DNA from: Streptomyces naganishii JCM 4654 | GTDB lineage: Bacteria > Actinomycetota > Actinomycetes > Streptomycetales > Streptomycetaceae | DNA length: 64,000 bases | Reading direction: 5' to 3' | NCBI RefSeq assembly: GCF_014650575.1 | Contig: NZ_BMVF01000001.1 | Span: 62,001 to 126,000, forward strand | In this document: positions 8,545 to 17,362 of the stretch, in pieces | Layout: each line of letters starts with the position of its first letter | How positions within the stretch are numbered: the first letter of the stretch is position 1 | Position numbers and translations under genes: made by a program | Notes under the pieces: model-generated | Told to the model about the DNA's origin: nothing | What the model saw: the letters and a program-made list of their open reading frames with translations, nothing else | Databases searched by the model: none

Positions 8545-9110
8545 CCCCCGGGGCCCGGCCTCCGTCCGGCACCGGCCCCCGGCCACCGAGCCTCCCGGCT
8601 CGCGGCCCCAGTCCGCGGCCCCGGCCTCCGGCCACTCGACCACCGGCCTTCGGGCCCCCGGCCCTCTGCCCCGGCCTCCGGCCACTCGGCCACCGGCCTT
8701 CGGGCCCCCGGCCCTCTGCCCCGGCCCCCAGGCCCCGGCCGGGGCCCGGGCCTTCGTCCGGCCTCGGCCACCGGTCCTCGGCCACCGGTCCTCGGTCCCT
8801 CGCCCTCGGTCCCTCGCCCCCGGCCCCCGGCCCCCGGGCACCCGGCCTCCGGATCTCCCGGTCCGCGGCCCCGGTCCGCGGCCCCGGTCCGTGGCCCGGG
8901 CCCGCGGCCCTGGCCTCCGGCCACTTGACCACCGGCCTTCGGGCCCCCGGCCCTCTGCCCCGGCCCCCAGGCCCCGGCCGGGGCCCGGGCCTTCGTCCGG
9001 CCTCGGCCACCGGTCCTCGGCCACCGGTCCTCGGTCCCTCGCCCCCGGTCCCTAGCCCCCGGTTCCCGGTTCTCGCCCCCGGCCCAGGGACCCCCCCGGC
9101 CTGAGGCAGT
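8545..9110. repeat. Long low-complexity GC-rich repeat region without genes
   Basis: About 565 bp composed of GGCC, CCGG and CCTCGG words. A 50-bp unit is tandemly duplicated (8623-8672 and 8673-8722). A block of about 148 bp starting at 8673 recurs 239 bp later at 8912-9060 with only scattered mismatches. All six frames stay open for hundreds of codons, giving Arg/Gly/Pro-only translations that look like no protein. I treat it as non-coding, probably grown by replication slippage. Confidence 0.75.
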
Positions 9111-9153
9111 CCCCCCGGTCTTTGGAGGGCGGCTGGGCTGAGAGGATTGGGGG

Positions 9154-10164
9154 GTGGATGAGTTGTTGGGTGCTTCGGGGGTTCTTCGGGGGGCGCTTGC
9201 CGGGGTGCTCGAGGGGTTGCCGGCGCGGCAGGCCTCGGGGGCCGTGGAGCGGTTGATCGCCAGTTATCGGGGGGACACCCCGACCCACGCGCCGATTCTC
9301 CGGGACCGCGCGGACGTGGCCGCCTACGCCGCGTACCGCATGCCGGCGACCTTCGAGGCCGTGCGCGGGGCGCTCGCCGCGTTCGCGGAGGCCGTGCCCG
9401 GCTGGGCGCCCGGCAGTCACGTGGACGTGGGCGGCGGGACCGGCGCGGCGACCTGGGCCGTCCGGGCGACCTGGGAAGGGGCCCGGCCGGTCACCGTGCT
9501 GGACTGGGCCGAGCCCGCGCTCGACCTCGGCCGGGAGATCGCCGGCGCCGACCCCCTGCTGCGCGAGGCCCGCTGGCAGCGCGCCCGGATCGGGGCCGCG
9601 CTCACGCTCGACCCCGCCGACCTCGTCACCGTCTCCTACGTCCTCGGCGAGCTGACCGAGGCCGACCGTGCCGCCGTCGTCGACGCCGCGGCGGCCGCCG
9701 CGCAGGCCGTCGTGGTCGTCGAGCCCGGCACGCCCGACGGCTACGCCCGTGTCATCGCCGCCCGCGACCGGCTGATCGCGGCCGGCTTCCGTGTCGCCGC
9801 GCCCTGCCCGCACAGCGCGGCCTGCCCGATCGTGCCCGGCACCGACTGGTGCCACTTCTCCGCCCGGGTCAGCCGTTCCTCCCTGCACCGGCAGGTCAAG
9901 GGCGGCTCCCTCGCCTACGAGGACGAGAAGTTCTCCTACGTCGCCGCCACCCGCCTGCCGGCCGCTCCCGCGCCCGCCCGGATCGTACGGCGCCCGCAGA
10001 TCCGCAAGGGGCAGGTCCTGCTCGACCTGTGCGAGGCCGACGAGCAGCTGCGCCGCCGTACCGTGACCAAGCGGCACGGCGACCTCTACAAGGCGGCGCG
10101 TGACGCGGACTGGGGCGACGACTGGCCGCCGCCGGCCCCGCCCACGGCGCCTGCCGAACCGTAG
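9154..10164 (+). CDS. Small ribosomal subunit Rsm22 family methyltransferase
   Basis: 336 residues. The SAM-binding core shows VDVGGGTGAATWAV (motif I, about residues 90-103), with VLDWAEPAL as the following acidic strand. A Cys cluster typical of Rsm22/METTL17 proteins follows: CPHSAACPI and DWCHF. In this family the cysteines bind an Fe-S cluster or metal, and the protein acts in small-subunit ribosome assembly. The GTG at 9154 is the only sensible start after the repeat desert. The gene converges with dimethylargininase, with a 27-bp gap. Confidence 0.88.
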   Translation: MDELLGASGVLRGALAGVLEGLPARQASGAVERLIASYRGDTPTHAPILRDRADVAAYAAYRMPATFEAVRGALAAFAEAVPGWAPGSHVDVGGGTGAATWAVRATWEGARPVTVLDWAEPALDLGREIAGADPLLREARWQRARIGAALTLDPADLVTVSYVLGELTEADRAAVVDAAAAAAQAVVVVEPGTPDGYARVIAARDRLIAAGFRVAAPCPHSAACPIVPGTDWCHFSARVSRSSLHRQVKGGSLAYEDEKFSYVAATRLPAAPAPARIVRRPQIRKGQVLLDLCEADEQLRRRTVTKRHGDLYKAARDADWGDDWPPPAPPTAPAEP

Positions 10165-10191
10165 GCCCGGATCACGGCCGTGGACGGGGGA

Positions 10192-11013
10192 TCACGGCCG
10201 TAGCTCCAGCGAGCAGCACTTCACGCTGCCGCCGCCCTTGAGCAGCTCGCTGAGGTCCACGCCGACCGGGTCGAAGCCGCGCTCGCGCAAGGGTCCGTAC
10301 AGGCCGGCCGCCGCCTGGGGGAGCACCACGTGATGGCCGTCGCTGACGGCGTTGAGGCCGAAGGCGAGGGCGTCGCCCTCGGTGGCGATCAGCGCGTGCG
10401 GGAACAGCCGGCGCAGCACCTCGCGGCTGCCGGGGGAGAAGGCGGCCGGGTAGTACGCCACCTCGTCCGCCGCGTCGTCGAGGACGGCGAGCGCGAGGTC
10501 GAGGTGGTAGAAGCGTGGGTCGACCAGTTCGAGGCCGATCACCGGGCGGCCGAAGTACTCCTGCGCCTCGCCGTGCGCGAGCGGGTTGGTGCGGAAGCCG
10601 CGGCCGGCCAGCAGGCAGGAACGGGTGACGGCGAAGTCGCCCTCGCCCTCGTTGATGTGGACCGGCACGTGCAGGTGCGCCAGGCCGTGCGCGGCGAACC
10701 ACTCCAGGTGCTTCCCGGCCTCCGGCTCCCGCTCGGGGTGGGCGAACCGGGCGCCGAAGACCCGGCCGTCGACCACCGTGGCGCCGTTGGCCGTGAACAC
10801 CATGTCGGGCAGCCCGGGCCGGGGCTCGATCTGCTCGACGGTGTGACCGAGGTCGCGGTACAGCGCGCGCAGTTGCTCCCACTGGGCGAGGGCCAGCGGG
10901 GTGTCGACCGGCTTGGCCGGGTGCATCCAGGGGTTGATCGAGTATGTGACGTCGAAGTGTGCGGGTGGGCACATCAGGTAGCGCCGAGGTCGGGCGCGGC
11001 GGGAAAGGGCCAA
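10192..11013 (-). CDS. ddaH: Dimethylargininase (N(G),N(G)-dimethylarginine dimethylaminohydrolase)
   Basis: 273 residues from a TTG at 11013. The amidinotransferase fold is clear: DMVFTANGA (substrate Asp), HINEGEGDF, FYHLDLALA (catalytic His) and the C-terminal GGSVKCCSLELRP with the nucleophilic Cys. It converts methylated arginines, or arginine in relatives, to citrulline and amine in the cytosol. I prefer the TTG because GAGGAG lies 6 nt upstream; the GTG at 11055 lacks a ribosome site and would translate a tandem repeat. Confidence 0.88.
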   Translation of the reverse strand: MALSRRARPRRYLMCPPAHFDVTYSINPWMHPAKPVDTPLALAQWEQLRALYRDLGHTVEQIEPRPGLPDMVFTANGATVVDGRVFGARFAHPEREPEAGKHLEWFAAHGLAHLHVPVHINEGEGDFAVTRSCLLAGRGFRTNPLAHGEAQEYFGRPVIGLELVDPRFYHLDLALAVLDDAADEVAYYPAAFSPGSREVLRRLFPHALIATEGDALAFGLNAVSDGHHVVLPQAAAGLYGPLRERGFDPVGVDLSELLKGGGSVKCCSLELRP

Positions 11014-11026
11014 GGTGGGCTCCTCG

Positions 11027-11050
11027 AATACCGCAGGGAATACCGCAGGA
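11027..11050 (-). repeat. Tandem 12-bp direct repeat upstream of ddaH
   Basis: AATACCGCAGGG at 11027-11038 is followed directly by AATACCGCAGGA at 11039-11050. It sits 14-37 bp upstream of the ddaH TTG, where an operator or the transcript leader would be. From 11051 to 11330 no gene is seen: the stretch is GC-rich, low in complexity, and ends in the ribosome site of the next gene. Confidence 0.55.
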
Positions 11051-11330
11051 TTCACTTGCAGCCCATGGTGCGCCGCCGACGGCGGCCGCGCGCGGGCCCG
11101 TCACCGTCCTTCGCCCGCGTGAGTGGCGGACACCGGGCGGACACCGGGCGCACCCCGGTCCGTCGGCCCGGGGCGGCCCCCGCGCGGACCCCGCCCCCGC
11201 CCCCCCGTGCCCCCGCCCGGACGGCCCCCGTTTCCCCCGGGGCCACCCCGGGTGCCGCCCGTGGACGTTCGGGGCGGAGGATGGTGGGAGCATGGTGGTA
11301 GGTGTTCGCGGTGGCGAGGCGAGGAGATAG

Positions 11331-12059
11331 ATGAGCGCGGAGTTCGGTGGGCGTGGCGACCGGCAGGGCAGGATCTCGCAGTGGCTGCGCGGGCGCCGGC
11401 CGAAGGAGACCGCCGGTGACGGCGGCCGTGAGGCCCTGCTGCTGGCCACCGCCGCCGCGGGACTGCCGCTCGCGCCCGCCGCGCACCCCGGGGCCGGCTA
11501 CGGCTGCTCCTGCGACCGCGTGGGCTGTCCCACGCCCGCCCGGCACCCGGTGTCGTTCGCCTGGCAGACGCAGTCCACGACCGACCGCGCGCAGATCGAG
11601 CGGTGGGCGCGGCACCAGCCGGAGGCCAACTTCATCACCGCGACCGGCATGGTGCACGACGTGCTGGACGTGCCCCTGGAGGCCGGGCGCGAGGCCCTGG
11701 AGCGGCTGCTCGCCGCCGGCGTCGAGGTCGGCCCGGTCGCCGAGAGCGACGACGGCCGCATGCTGTTCTTCACCCTGACCCGCGGCACGCCCGAGGACGA
11801 GGACGAGTGGTGGCCGTGCGAGCTGGACTGCCACCCGGAGACCATGGATGAGCACCCCGGCCTGCGCTGGCACTGCCGGGGCTCCTACGTCCTGGTGCCC
11901 CCGGCCCGGCTGCCCGGCGGCGACGACCGCCGCGTGCGCTGGGTACGCGGCCCGGAGCATCCGCTCCCCGACCCGCTGAGCCTCCTGGAAGACCTCACCG
12001 ACGCCTGCGCCCGCCACATCGCCGACCCCGCCTCCACGGCCTGGCCCCTGCGCCGCTGA
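11331..12059 (+). CDS. Prim-pol-like (bifunctional DNA primase/polymerase N-terminal) domain protein
   Basis: 242 residues. A Cys-rich segment (GYGCSCDRVGCPTPARHP) precedes the prim-pol-like run TTDRAQIERWARHQPEANFITATG, which matches the usual TTD...I..WW...P.aNig.aTG pattern of the family. The family normally has a D-x-D or D-x-E metal site after this point. Here only DVLDVPLEAG is present, so catalytic activity is doubtful. AGGAGAT lies just before the ATG. There are no phage or plasmid genes nearby, and the protein looks like a chromosomal member of unknown role. Confidence 0.75.
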   Translation: MSAEFGGRGDRQGRISQWLRGRRPKETAGDGGREALLLATAAAGLPLAPAAHPGAGYGCSCDRVGCPTPARHPVSFAWQTQSTTDRAQIERWARHQPEANFITATGMVHDVLDVPLEAGREALERLLAAGVEVGPVAESDDGRMLFFTLTRGTPEDEDEWWPCELDCHPETMDEHPGLRWHCRGSYVLVPPARLPGGDDRRVRWVRGPEHPLPDPLSLLEDLTDACARHIADPASTAWPLRR

Positions 12060-12120
12060 CGGGCACGAGCTCAGCCCCCCTCGTGAGCCCTAGCCCCCAT
12101 GAGCCTCAGCCCGCTGAGCC

Positions 12121-13122
12121 TCAGCTTCCCTGCGCCGCCGTCAGTCCCTGTACGCGGCCCACGATCGACACCTGCCCGTCGCCCGCGCCCCCGGGTGGGT
12201 CCAGGGCCGTCTCGTTCGAGACGAACTCCATCGTCAGTGACTGCTTGATCTCGCCCGTGGTCAGAGCCCGCACGTCCTGGTTGGGGGCGGGCACCGTCGC
12301 CCCGGGCGCCGCCGTCTGCTTCTGGTAGTGGTGCGTGGCGAAGAACACCAGCGCGCCGCCGTCCGCGGTGCGCAGCGCCAGCGGGGCGAAGTCGCCGCCG
12401 GTCAGCGGCTCGTCGATGAACTGGGTGGCCAGGCCCGGCCGGCTCGCGGAACCCGCCCGCAGCTTGCGCCAGCCGGTGGTGTGCACGCCCGCCGCGAAGC
12501 CCTTCCCGCCGTTCTTGAGGTACGTCGCGTACGCGCGGCTCAAGTCGCCCGGCGCGACGGCCAGTCCGGCGGACCGCGCCGGCACGGCCCGCGCCCAGCC
12601 GTCCGCGTCCACCTCGAACTTCGGTACGTCACCGGGCGCGACGAGCGTCAGATACGCCACCCGCCACTTCTCACCGAGCCCGGCCCGGGTGAACACCAGC
12701 AGCCAGCGCGCGGCCCCGCCCTTGTTGCCCTTGGCGTCGGCCAGGAACCAGCGCGGCCAGCCGGCCTTCTTCGGGATGGTGAACCTGGCGTCGGTGAGCG
12801 TCAGCGGAGTGTGCGCGGCGTTGCCGGACGGGCTGTTGACGTGCCCGGCCTTCAGCCGCGCCCCGTCGATCGCGCCGAGCGCGCCGGTGACGTGACCGGC
12901 GTCCAGCGAGCGGTCGTTGGCCTTGTCGGCGGCGTTGTACGCGGCCGTGAAGTCGTCCAGCGCCTTCTGCGCCTCCGCCCGGTCGGCGGACGGCAGCACC
13001 ACGCGCTCCCCGTGCACCACCACGCACCCGCTCGCCGTCAGGGACAGAGCGGTCAGCAGGGCCGCGATCAGCGCCCCCCGCTCAAGCCTGCGAGGCCTTC
13101 GAGGGCCGCGAACCCTGCTCAT
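12121..13122 (-). CDS. Putative lipoprotein linked to the efe iron operon
   Basis: 333 residues. A signal peptide ends in the lipobox LTASGC (Cys at about residue 33), so the mature protein should be lipid-anchored outside the cell. The rest is soluble, with no motif I can name; conserved-looking features are WPRWFLAD, RWLLVFTR and FFATHHYQKQ. The ATG at 13122 overlaps the end of efeU by 41 bp, so it is probably the last gene of the efeO-efeB-efeU operon. An accessory role in iron uptake is an inference from position only. Confidence 0.7.
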   Translation of the reverse strand: MSRVRGPRRPRRLERGALIAALLTALSLTASGCVVVHGERVVLPSADRAEAQKALDDFTAAYNAADKANDRSLDAGHVTGALGAIDGARLKAGHVNSPSGNAAHTPLTLTDARFTIPKKAGWPRWFLADAKGNKGGAARWLLVFTRAGLGEKWRVAYLTLVAPGDVPKFEVDADGWARAVPARSAGLAVAPGDLSRAYATYLKNGGKGFAAGVHTTGWRKLRAGSASRPGLATQFIDEPLTGGDFAPLALRTADGGALVFFATHHYQKQTAAPGATVPAPNQDVRALTTGEIKQSLTMEFVSNETALDPPGGAGDGQVSIVGRVQGLTAAQGS

Positions 13123-13954
13123 CGGCAACCGTCACCTTCCCCTTCCCGGAGGCGAACCCTACCGGGGCGAAGAACAGGGCGAGCACCGGGACCAGGTACA
13201 GCAGCCACACCGTGACCTGGAGGACGGTGGGATCGGGCTGGAAGTTGAACACGCCCTTGAGCAGCGTGCCGTACCAGCTGTCCGGCGGGATCGTGCCGCT
13301 GATGTCGAAGGCGAGGTTCCTCAGCCCCGGCAGCCAGCCGGCCTCCTGGAGGTCGTGCATGCCGTACGCCAGCACGCCCGCCGCGACCACCACCAGCATG
13401 GCGCCGGTCCAGGTGAAGAACTTGGCGAGGTTGATCCTCAGCGCGCCCCGGTAGAACAGCCAGCCCAGCAGCACGGCCGTGGCCAGGCCGAGCGCCACGC
13501 CGGCCAGCGGGCGCGGGGTGCCGTCGGAGGCCGCGTGCACGGACGCCCACACGAACAGCGCGGTCTCCAGGCCCTCCCGGCCCACGGCGAGGAACGCGGT
13601 GGCGACCAGCGCGCCCGTGCCCATGGCGAGGGCCGCGTCCAGCTTGCCGTGCAGCTCCGACTTCAGGTGCCGGGCGGTGCGCCGCATCCAGAACACCATC
13701 CACGTCACCAGGCCCACCGCGAGCACCGAGAGCGAGCCGCCGAGCGCCTCCTGCGCCTCGAACGTCAGCTCCTGGGAGCCGAATTCGAGGACACAGCCGA
13801 AGCCCATCGCGATGGCGACCGCGATGCCGATGCCCGCCCAGATCGGCTTCAGGGCGTCCCTGCGGCCGGTCTTGACCAGGTAGGCGATGAGGATGCACAC
13901 GACGAGGCTGGCCTCCAGCCCCTCGCGCAGACCGATCAGGTAGTTGGAGAACAC
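13082..13954 (-). CDS. efeU: EfeU-type iron permease (FTR1 family)
   Basis: 290 residues with seven hydrophobic helices. The two REGLE motifs that bind iron in FTR1 permeases are both present: REGLEASL in helix 1 and REGLETAL in the middle helix. It imports iron across the cytoplasmic membrane in concert with EfeO and EfeB. The GTG at 13954 sits 4 bp after the efeB stop, so translation is probably coupled. The order efeO-efeB-efeU places the permease after its extracytoplasmic partners. Confidence 0.93.
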   Translation of the reverse strand: MFSNYLIGLREGLEASLVVCILIAYLVKTGRRDALKPIWAGIGIAVAIAMGFGCVLEFGSQELTFEAQEALGGSLSVLAVGLVTWMVFWMRRTARHLKSELHGKLDAALAMGTGALVATAFLAVGREGLETALFVWASVHAASDGTPRPLAGVALGLATAVLLGWLFYRGALRINLAKFFTWTGAMLVVVAAGVLAYGMHDLQEAGWLPGLRNLAFDISGTIPPDSWYGTLLKGVFNFQPDPTVLQVTVWLLYLVPVLALFFAPVGFASGKGKVTVADEQGSRPSKASQA

Positions 13955-13958
13955 GGAC

Positions 13959-15245
13959 CTACGCCTCCTCGGACAGCAGGGTGCGGCCCCACCAGTCGTT
14001 CTCGTCACGCACCCCGGGCGGGATCGCGAAGACCGCCGAACCCACGTGCTGGATGTACTCGTTGAGCGCGTCGTGCGCCGCCAGGCGGCGCTGGAGCGGG
14101 ATGAACCCCTCGCGCACGTCCCGCTGGTAGGCGAGGAAGAACAGGCCCGCGTCCAGGCGGCCGAGCCCGTCGGTGCCGTCGGTGAAGGAGTAGCCCCGGC
14201 GCAGGACGGTGATGCCGCCGTTGGCGTCGGGGTGCGCCAGCCGCACGTGCGCGTCGGGCTTCATCGCCTTCAGGAACGGCTCGTCGTGCTCCTTGGCCTT
14301 GCCGGCCGGTGCGCCCTCGCCCTTGTCGCGGCCGAAGACGTCCTCCTGCTCCTGGAGCGAAGTGCGGTCCCAGGTCTCGATGTTCATCCGGATGCGCCGG
14401 GCGACGAGGTAGGAACCCCCGGCCATCCAGGCGTCGTCCGGGCCGCCGTCGCCCTCGCCGACCCACACGAACCTCTCCAGCCGGCCGGTCTCGGTGCCCG
14501 CGATGTTGCGGGTGCCGTCCTTGAACCCGAAGAGGTTGCGCGGGGTCTGGGAGCCGGGGGTGGTCGAGGAGGTCTTTCCGAAGCCGAGTTGGGACCAGCG
14601 GATGGCGACCTTGCCGAAGCCGATGCGGGCGAGGTTGCGGATCGCGTGCACGGCGACCTGCGGGTCGTCCGCGCAGGCCTGGACGCACAGGTCCCCGCCG
14701 CTGCGGGAGGCGTCGAGGTTGTCCCCGGGGAACTTCGGCAGGTCGGCCAGGGCGGCCGGCCGATTCCCGGCCAGGCCGAACTTCCCGAACAGGGACGGGC
14801 CGAAGCCGATGGTCAGCGTCAGCCGCGAGGGCGGCAGGCCGAGGGCCTCGCCGGTGTCGTCGGGCGGCGCCTCGGCGAGCCCGCCGTAGGCGCCGTCGCC
14901 GACGGCCTTCCCGGCGGTCATCCGGCGCGCGGCGGCCGTCCAGTCCTTCAGCAGCCGTACGAACTCGGCGCGGTCGCCGGTCCTGACGTCGAACGCGGCG
15001 AAGTGCAGCCGGTCCTGCACGGGGGTGGCGATGCCCGCCTGATGCGCGCCGTGGAACTCCACCGCGCCGCCCGCGGCTTGGCCCGCCGCCCGCTCGTCGC
15101 CGCCGGTGGCCACCGCCACCGCGCCGCCGGCCGCGGCGGCGCCGAGGGCGAGCCCGGCCCCGCCCCAGCCGAGCACGGCCCGCCGCGAGGGCGTCGCGCC
15201 GGCCCGGGCCCCGCCGGGCTCCTGGATCTGGTCGGTCTCGGTCAT
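13959..15245 (-). CDS. efeB: EfeB deferrochelatase/Dyp-type peroxidase
   Basis: 428 residues. A Tat signal (TPSRRAVLGWGGAG) exports the folded haemoprotein. The DyP signature GFKDGTRN (GxxDG, catalytic Asp) is at about residues 235-242, and the proximal haem ligand His lies in HVRLAHPDANGG. EfeB oxidises ferrous iron or releases iron from haem at the cell surface for the EfeU permease. The gene follows efeO by 11 bp and precedes efeU by 4 bp. Confidence 0.93.
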   Translation of the reverse strand: MTETDQIQEPGGARAGATPSRRAVLGWGGAGLALGAAAAGGAVAVATGGDERAAGQAAGGAVEFHGAHQAGIATPVQDRLHFAAFDVRTGDRAEFVRLLKDWTAAARRMTAGKAVGDGAYGGLAEAPPDDTGEALGLPPSRLTLTIGFGPSLFGKFGLAGNRPAALADLPKFPGDNLDASRSGGDLCVQACADDPQVAVHAIRNLARIGFGKVAIRWSQLGFGKTSSTTPGSQTPRNLFGFKDGTRNIAGTETGRLERFVWVGEGDGGPDDAWMAGGSYLVARRIRMNIETWDRTSLQEQEDVFGRDKGEGAPAGKAKEHDEPFLKAMKPDAHVRLAHPDANGGITVLRRGYSFTDGTDGLGRLDAGLFFLAYQRDVREGFIPLQRRLAAHDALNEYIQHVGSAVFAIPPGVRDENDWWGRTLLSEEA

Positions 15246-15256
15246 GGTCGCTCCCG

Positions 15257-16408
15257 CTACTTCACGACGACGGCGGCGGCCAGCTTGGACAGCGGCTCGG
15301 CGAGCGCGTTCACCGCGTCCGAGAGCTCCTTGCGCTGCTCCTTGCCGACCTTGTCGTACGAGACGAACTCGTAGGAGGTCTTGTCGGCCTTGTCCGTGCG
15401 GTACTTGTCGAGCAGGGTCTCCAGCGCGGCGAACTGCTTGTCCAGCTCGGCGGTGAGCGCCGGGTCGTTCTTCGCGGCCACCGGCTCGAGCAGCTCGTAG
15501 GCCTTGCGCGCGCCCTCGACGTTGCCCTTGAAGTCGACCAGGTCGGTGTGGGCGTAGCGGTCCTCCTCGCCGGTGACCTTGCCGGTGGCGACCTCGTCGA
15601 GGAGTTCCTTGGCGCCGTTGGCCATGGAGGTGGGGGTGATCTCGGCCCTGCCGACCCGCTTCTGCCAGTCCTTCAGGTCGGTGACGAGCCGGCCGGCGAG
15701 GGCCTTCTCCTCGGCGCCGATCCTCCCGTCCTGCCACAGGGCCTTCTCCAGGCGGTGCCAGCCGGTCCACTTCTGGCCGTCCTCCAGGCCGTCCTCGCGG
15801 ACGTCCACCTTGGGGTCGATGTCGCCGAAGGACTCGGCGACCGGCTCGGTGCGCTCCCAGCCCAGGCGCGAGACGGCGTACGCCTTCTTCGCGGCGGCCA
15901 CGTCACCGGCCTCGACGGCCTTCACGAAGGTCTCGACGCGGGGCAGGGTCCCGTCGGCCTGGTCCTGCGCGTACTGGCGGTACTCGGCGACGGCCTGGTC
16001 CAGCCGGGGGTCGCGCTTCGCGGCCGTGCCGCCGCCGGTGACGGTCAGCTTCTGCCGCACGCCGTGGCCCTTCATGCCCGGACGGCAGGCGATCTCGTAC
16101 GAGCCCGCCTTGACCTCCGCGGTCAGCGTGTACTTGGTGCCCGGGCCGATGTTCTCCTTCTCGGAGACGATCCGGTCGTCGGGGAAGACGATCTCGACCT
16201 CGGTCGCCTTGGAGCCCTTGTTCTCTATCTTCAGGGTGACGTGCCCGGCCGGGACCGTGCCGGCGGAGGTCTCGCAGGTGTCGTCCGCGGCGGTCACCCG
16301 TATCGCGTCGCCGTCCTCGGCGTCGCTCTTGGCGGTGCAGGCCGTCAGGGCGGTCAGAGCGGCCGCGGTGGCGGCGGCGGTGACGACGGTACGTCGGACG
16401 GCTCGCAT
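15257..16408 (-). CDS. efeO: EfeO iron-binding lipoprotein (cupredoxin plus M75 domains)
   Basis: 383 residues. The lipobox LTALTAC ends the signal peptide at about residue 24. A cupredoxin-like N-terminal domain follows (metal-ligand region around CRPGMKGHG), then the M75 imelysin-like domain with GWHRLEKALW, whose HxxE motif binds iron. EfeO delivers periplasmic or surface iron to EfeU/EfeB. A GGAG ribosome site lies 6 nt before the ATG. It is the first gene of the operon and has an iron-box-like site about 50 bp upstream. Confidence 0.92.
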   Translation of the reverse strand: MRAVRRTVVTAAATAAALTALTACTAKSDAEDGDAIRVTAADDTCETSAGTVPAGHVTLKIENKGSKATEVEIVFPDDRIVSEKENIGPGTKYTLTAEVKAGSYEIACRPGMKGHGVRQKLTVTGGGTAAKRDPRLDQAVAEYRQYAQDQADGTLPRVETFVKAVEAGDVAAAKKAYAVSRLGWERTEPVAESFGDIDPKVDVREDGLEDGQKWTGWHRLEKALWQDGRIGAEEKALAGRLVTDLKDWQKRVGRAEITPTSMANGAKELLDEVATGKVTGEEDRYAHTDLVDFKGNVEGARKAYELLEPVAAKNDPALTAELDKQFAALETLLDKYRTDKADKTSYEFVSYDKVGKEQRKELSDAVNALAEPLSKLAAAVVVK

Positions 16409-16458
16409 GCAGGCTCCAGGAGGGAACGGGTCGATGACGCATCGACTCGGTTGTCCGG

Positions 16459-16477
16459 TTCGGTGAGGCTTGCCTAA
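16459..16477 (-). promoter_or_regulatory. DmdR/IdeR-type iron box upstream of efeO
   Basis: The minus strand reads TTAGGCAAGCCTCACCGAA. It matches 15 of 19 positions of the actinobacterial iron box TTAGGTTAGGCTCACCTAA (consensus from memory). It sits 51 bp before efeO, where a bound iron-loaded repressor would block transcription. A neighbouring AGGTAAG word (16480-16496 region) could be part of a second, weaker site. Confidence 0.7.
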
Positions 16478-16565
16478 CTTACCTGAGTCTTACCTTCCTC
16501 GTGTCCACCGGGGGCCGTGATTCAGCTCGCACCCGCGCCGTCCCGGGTGATGTTTCAATGCCCGG

Positions 16566-17357
16566 GTGACTGACTACGACGTGCTGCGCGTCTTCTGCGG
16601 CCCGAGCGGCGGCTACGGCAACGAGCTCGGCGTCGTGCGCGACGGCTCCCGCCTGCCCGGCCAGGAGGACCGCCAGGCCCTGGCCGCCGAACTCGGCTTC
16701 GGCGAGACCGTGTTCGTCGACGACCCCGAGCGCGGCGTCATCGACGTCCACACCCCCACCCTGCGCCTGCCCTTCGCCGCTCACTCCTGCGTCGGCACGG
16801 CCTGGCTGCTCGACGTGCCCGAACTGGTCACCCCCGCCGGGGTGGTGGGCGCCCGCCTGGACGGCGAGTTCACCTGGATCGAGGCCCGCCCGGAGTGGGC
16901 CGCGCCGCGGACCCTGCGCCAGTACGCCACGGCCGCCGAGGTCGACGACCTGGCCGTGCCGCCGGCCGGCGAGTCGATCTACGCGTGGGCCTGGGAGGAC
17001 GAGCCGGCGGGGCGGATCCGGGCCCGGGCGTTCCCGGGCCGGGTCGACGAGCGCGGCGGCAGCCGCCCCGGTGGAGCCGGTGCCTGTACCGGGGGCGCCG
17101 ACGAGGACGAGGCGACGGGCGCGGCCGCGCTGCTGCTCACCGACCGGCTGGGCCGCGCCCTCAACATCACCCAGGGCGCGGGCTCCCAGATCCTCACCGC
17201 CCCCCAGCCCGGCGGCTGGGTCGAGGTCGGCGGCCGGGTCCGCCTGGAGGGCTCCGAGGGCCGGCGCCCGTCCCTCACCATCGGCGCCGGACTCCGGCCG
17301 CTCAGCGGCGGGTTGAGGTTCCAGGCCGAGGTCCTGGGCCCGCGGTCGCAGGTCTGA
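16566..17357 (+). CDS. PhzF-family isomerase-like protein
   Basis: 263 residues with the PhzF/diaminopimelate-epimerase-like fold. The catalytic Glu lies in GFGETVFVD (about residue 46), HSCVGTAWLL fits the first glycine-rich loop, and DEDEATGAAA is the second. PhzF proteins isomerise small acids, and most family members are not phenazine enzymes. The GTG at 16566 is preceded by TTCAAT six nt upstream, consistent with a leaderless transcript. The tail past GGLRFQAEV is variable. It is divergent from efeO with a 157-bp gap. Confidence 0.8.
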   Translation: MTDYDVLRVFCGPSGGYGNELGVVRDGSRLPGQEDRQALAAELGFGETVFVDDPERGVIDVHTPTLRLPFAAHSCVGTAWLLDVPELVTPAGVVGARLDGEFTWIEARPEWAAPRTLRQYATAAEVDDLAVPPAGESIYAWAWEDEPAGRIRARAFPGRVDERGGSRPGGAGACTGGADEDEATGAAALLLTDRLGRALNITQGAGSQILTAPQPGGWVEVGGRVRLEGSEGRRPSLTIGAGLRPLSGGLRFQAEVLGPRSQV

Positions 17358-17362
17358 GGTTC

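Noticed and set aside
6680..9010. A minus-strand open frame of more than 700 codons across the repeat desert
   Set aside because: It is Arg/Gly/Pro-only, crosses the serine hydrolase gene antisense and comes from GC-biased repeats; no domain or ribosome site supports it.
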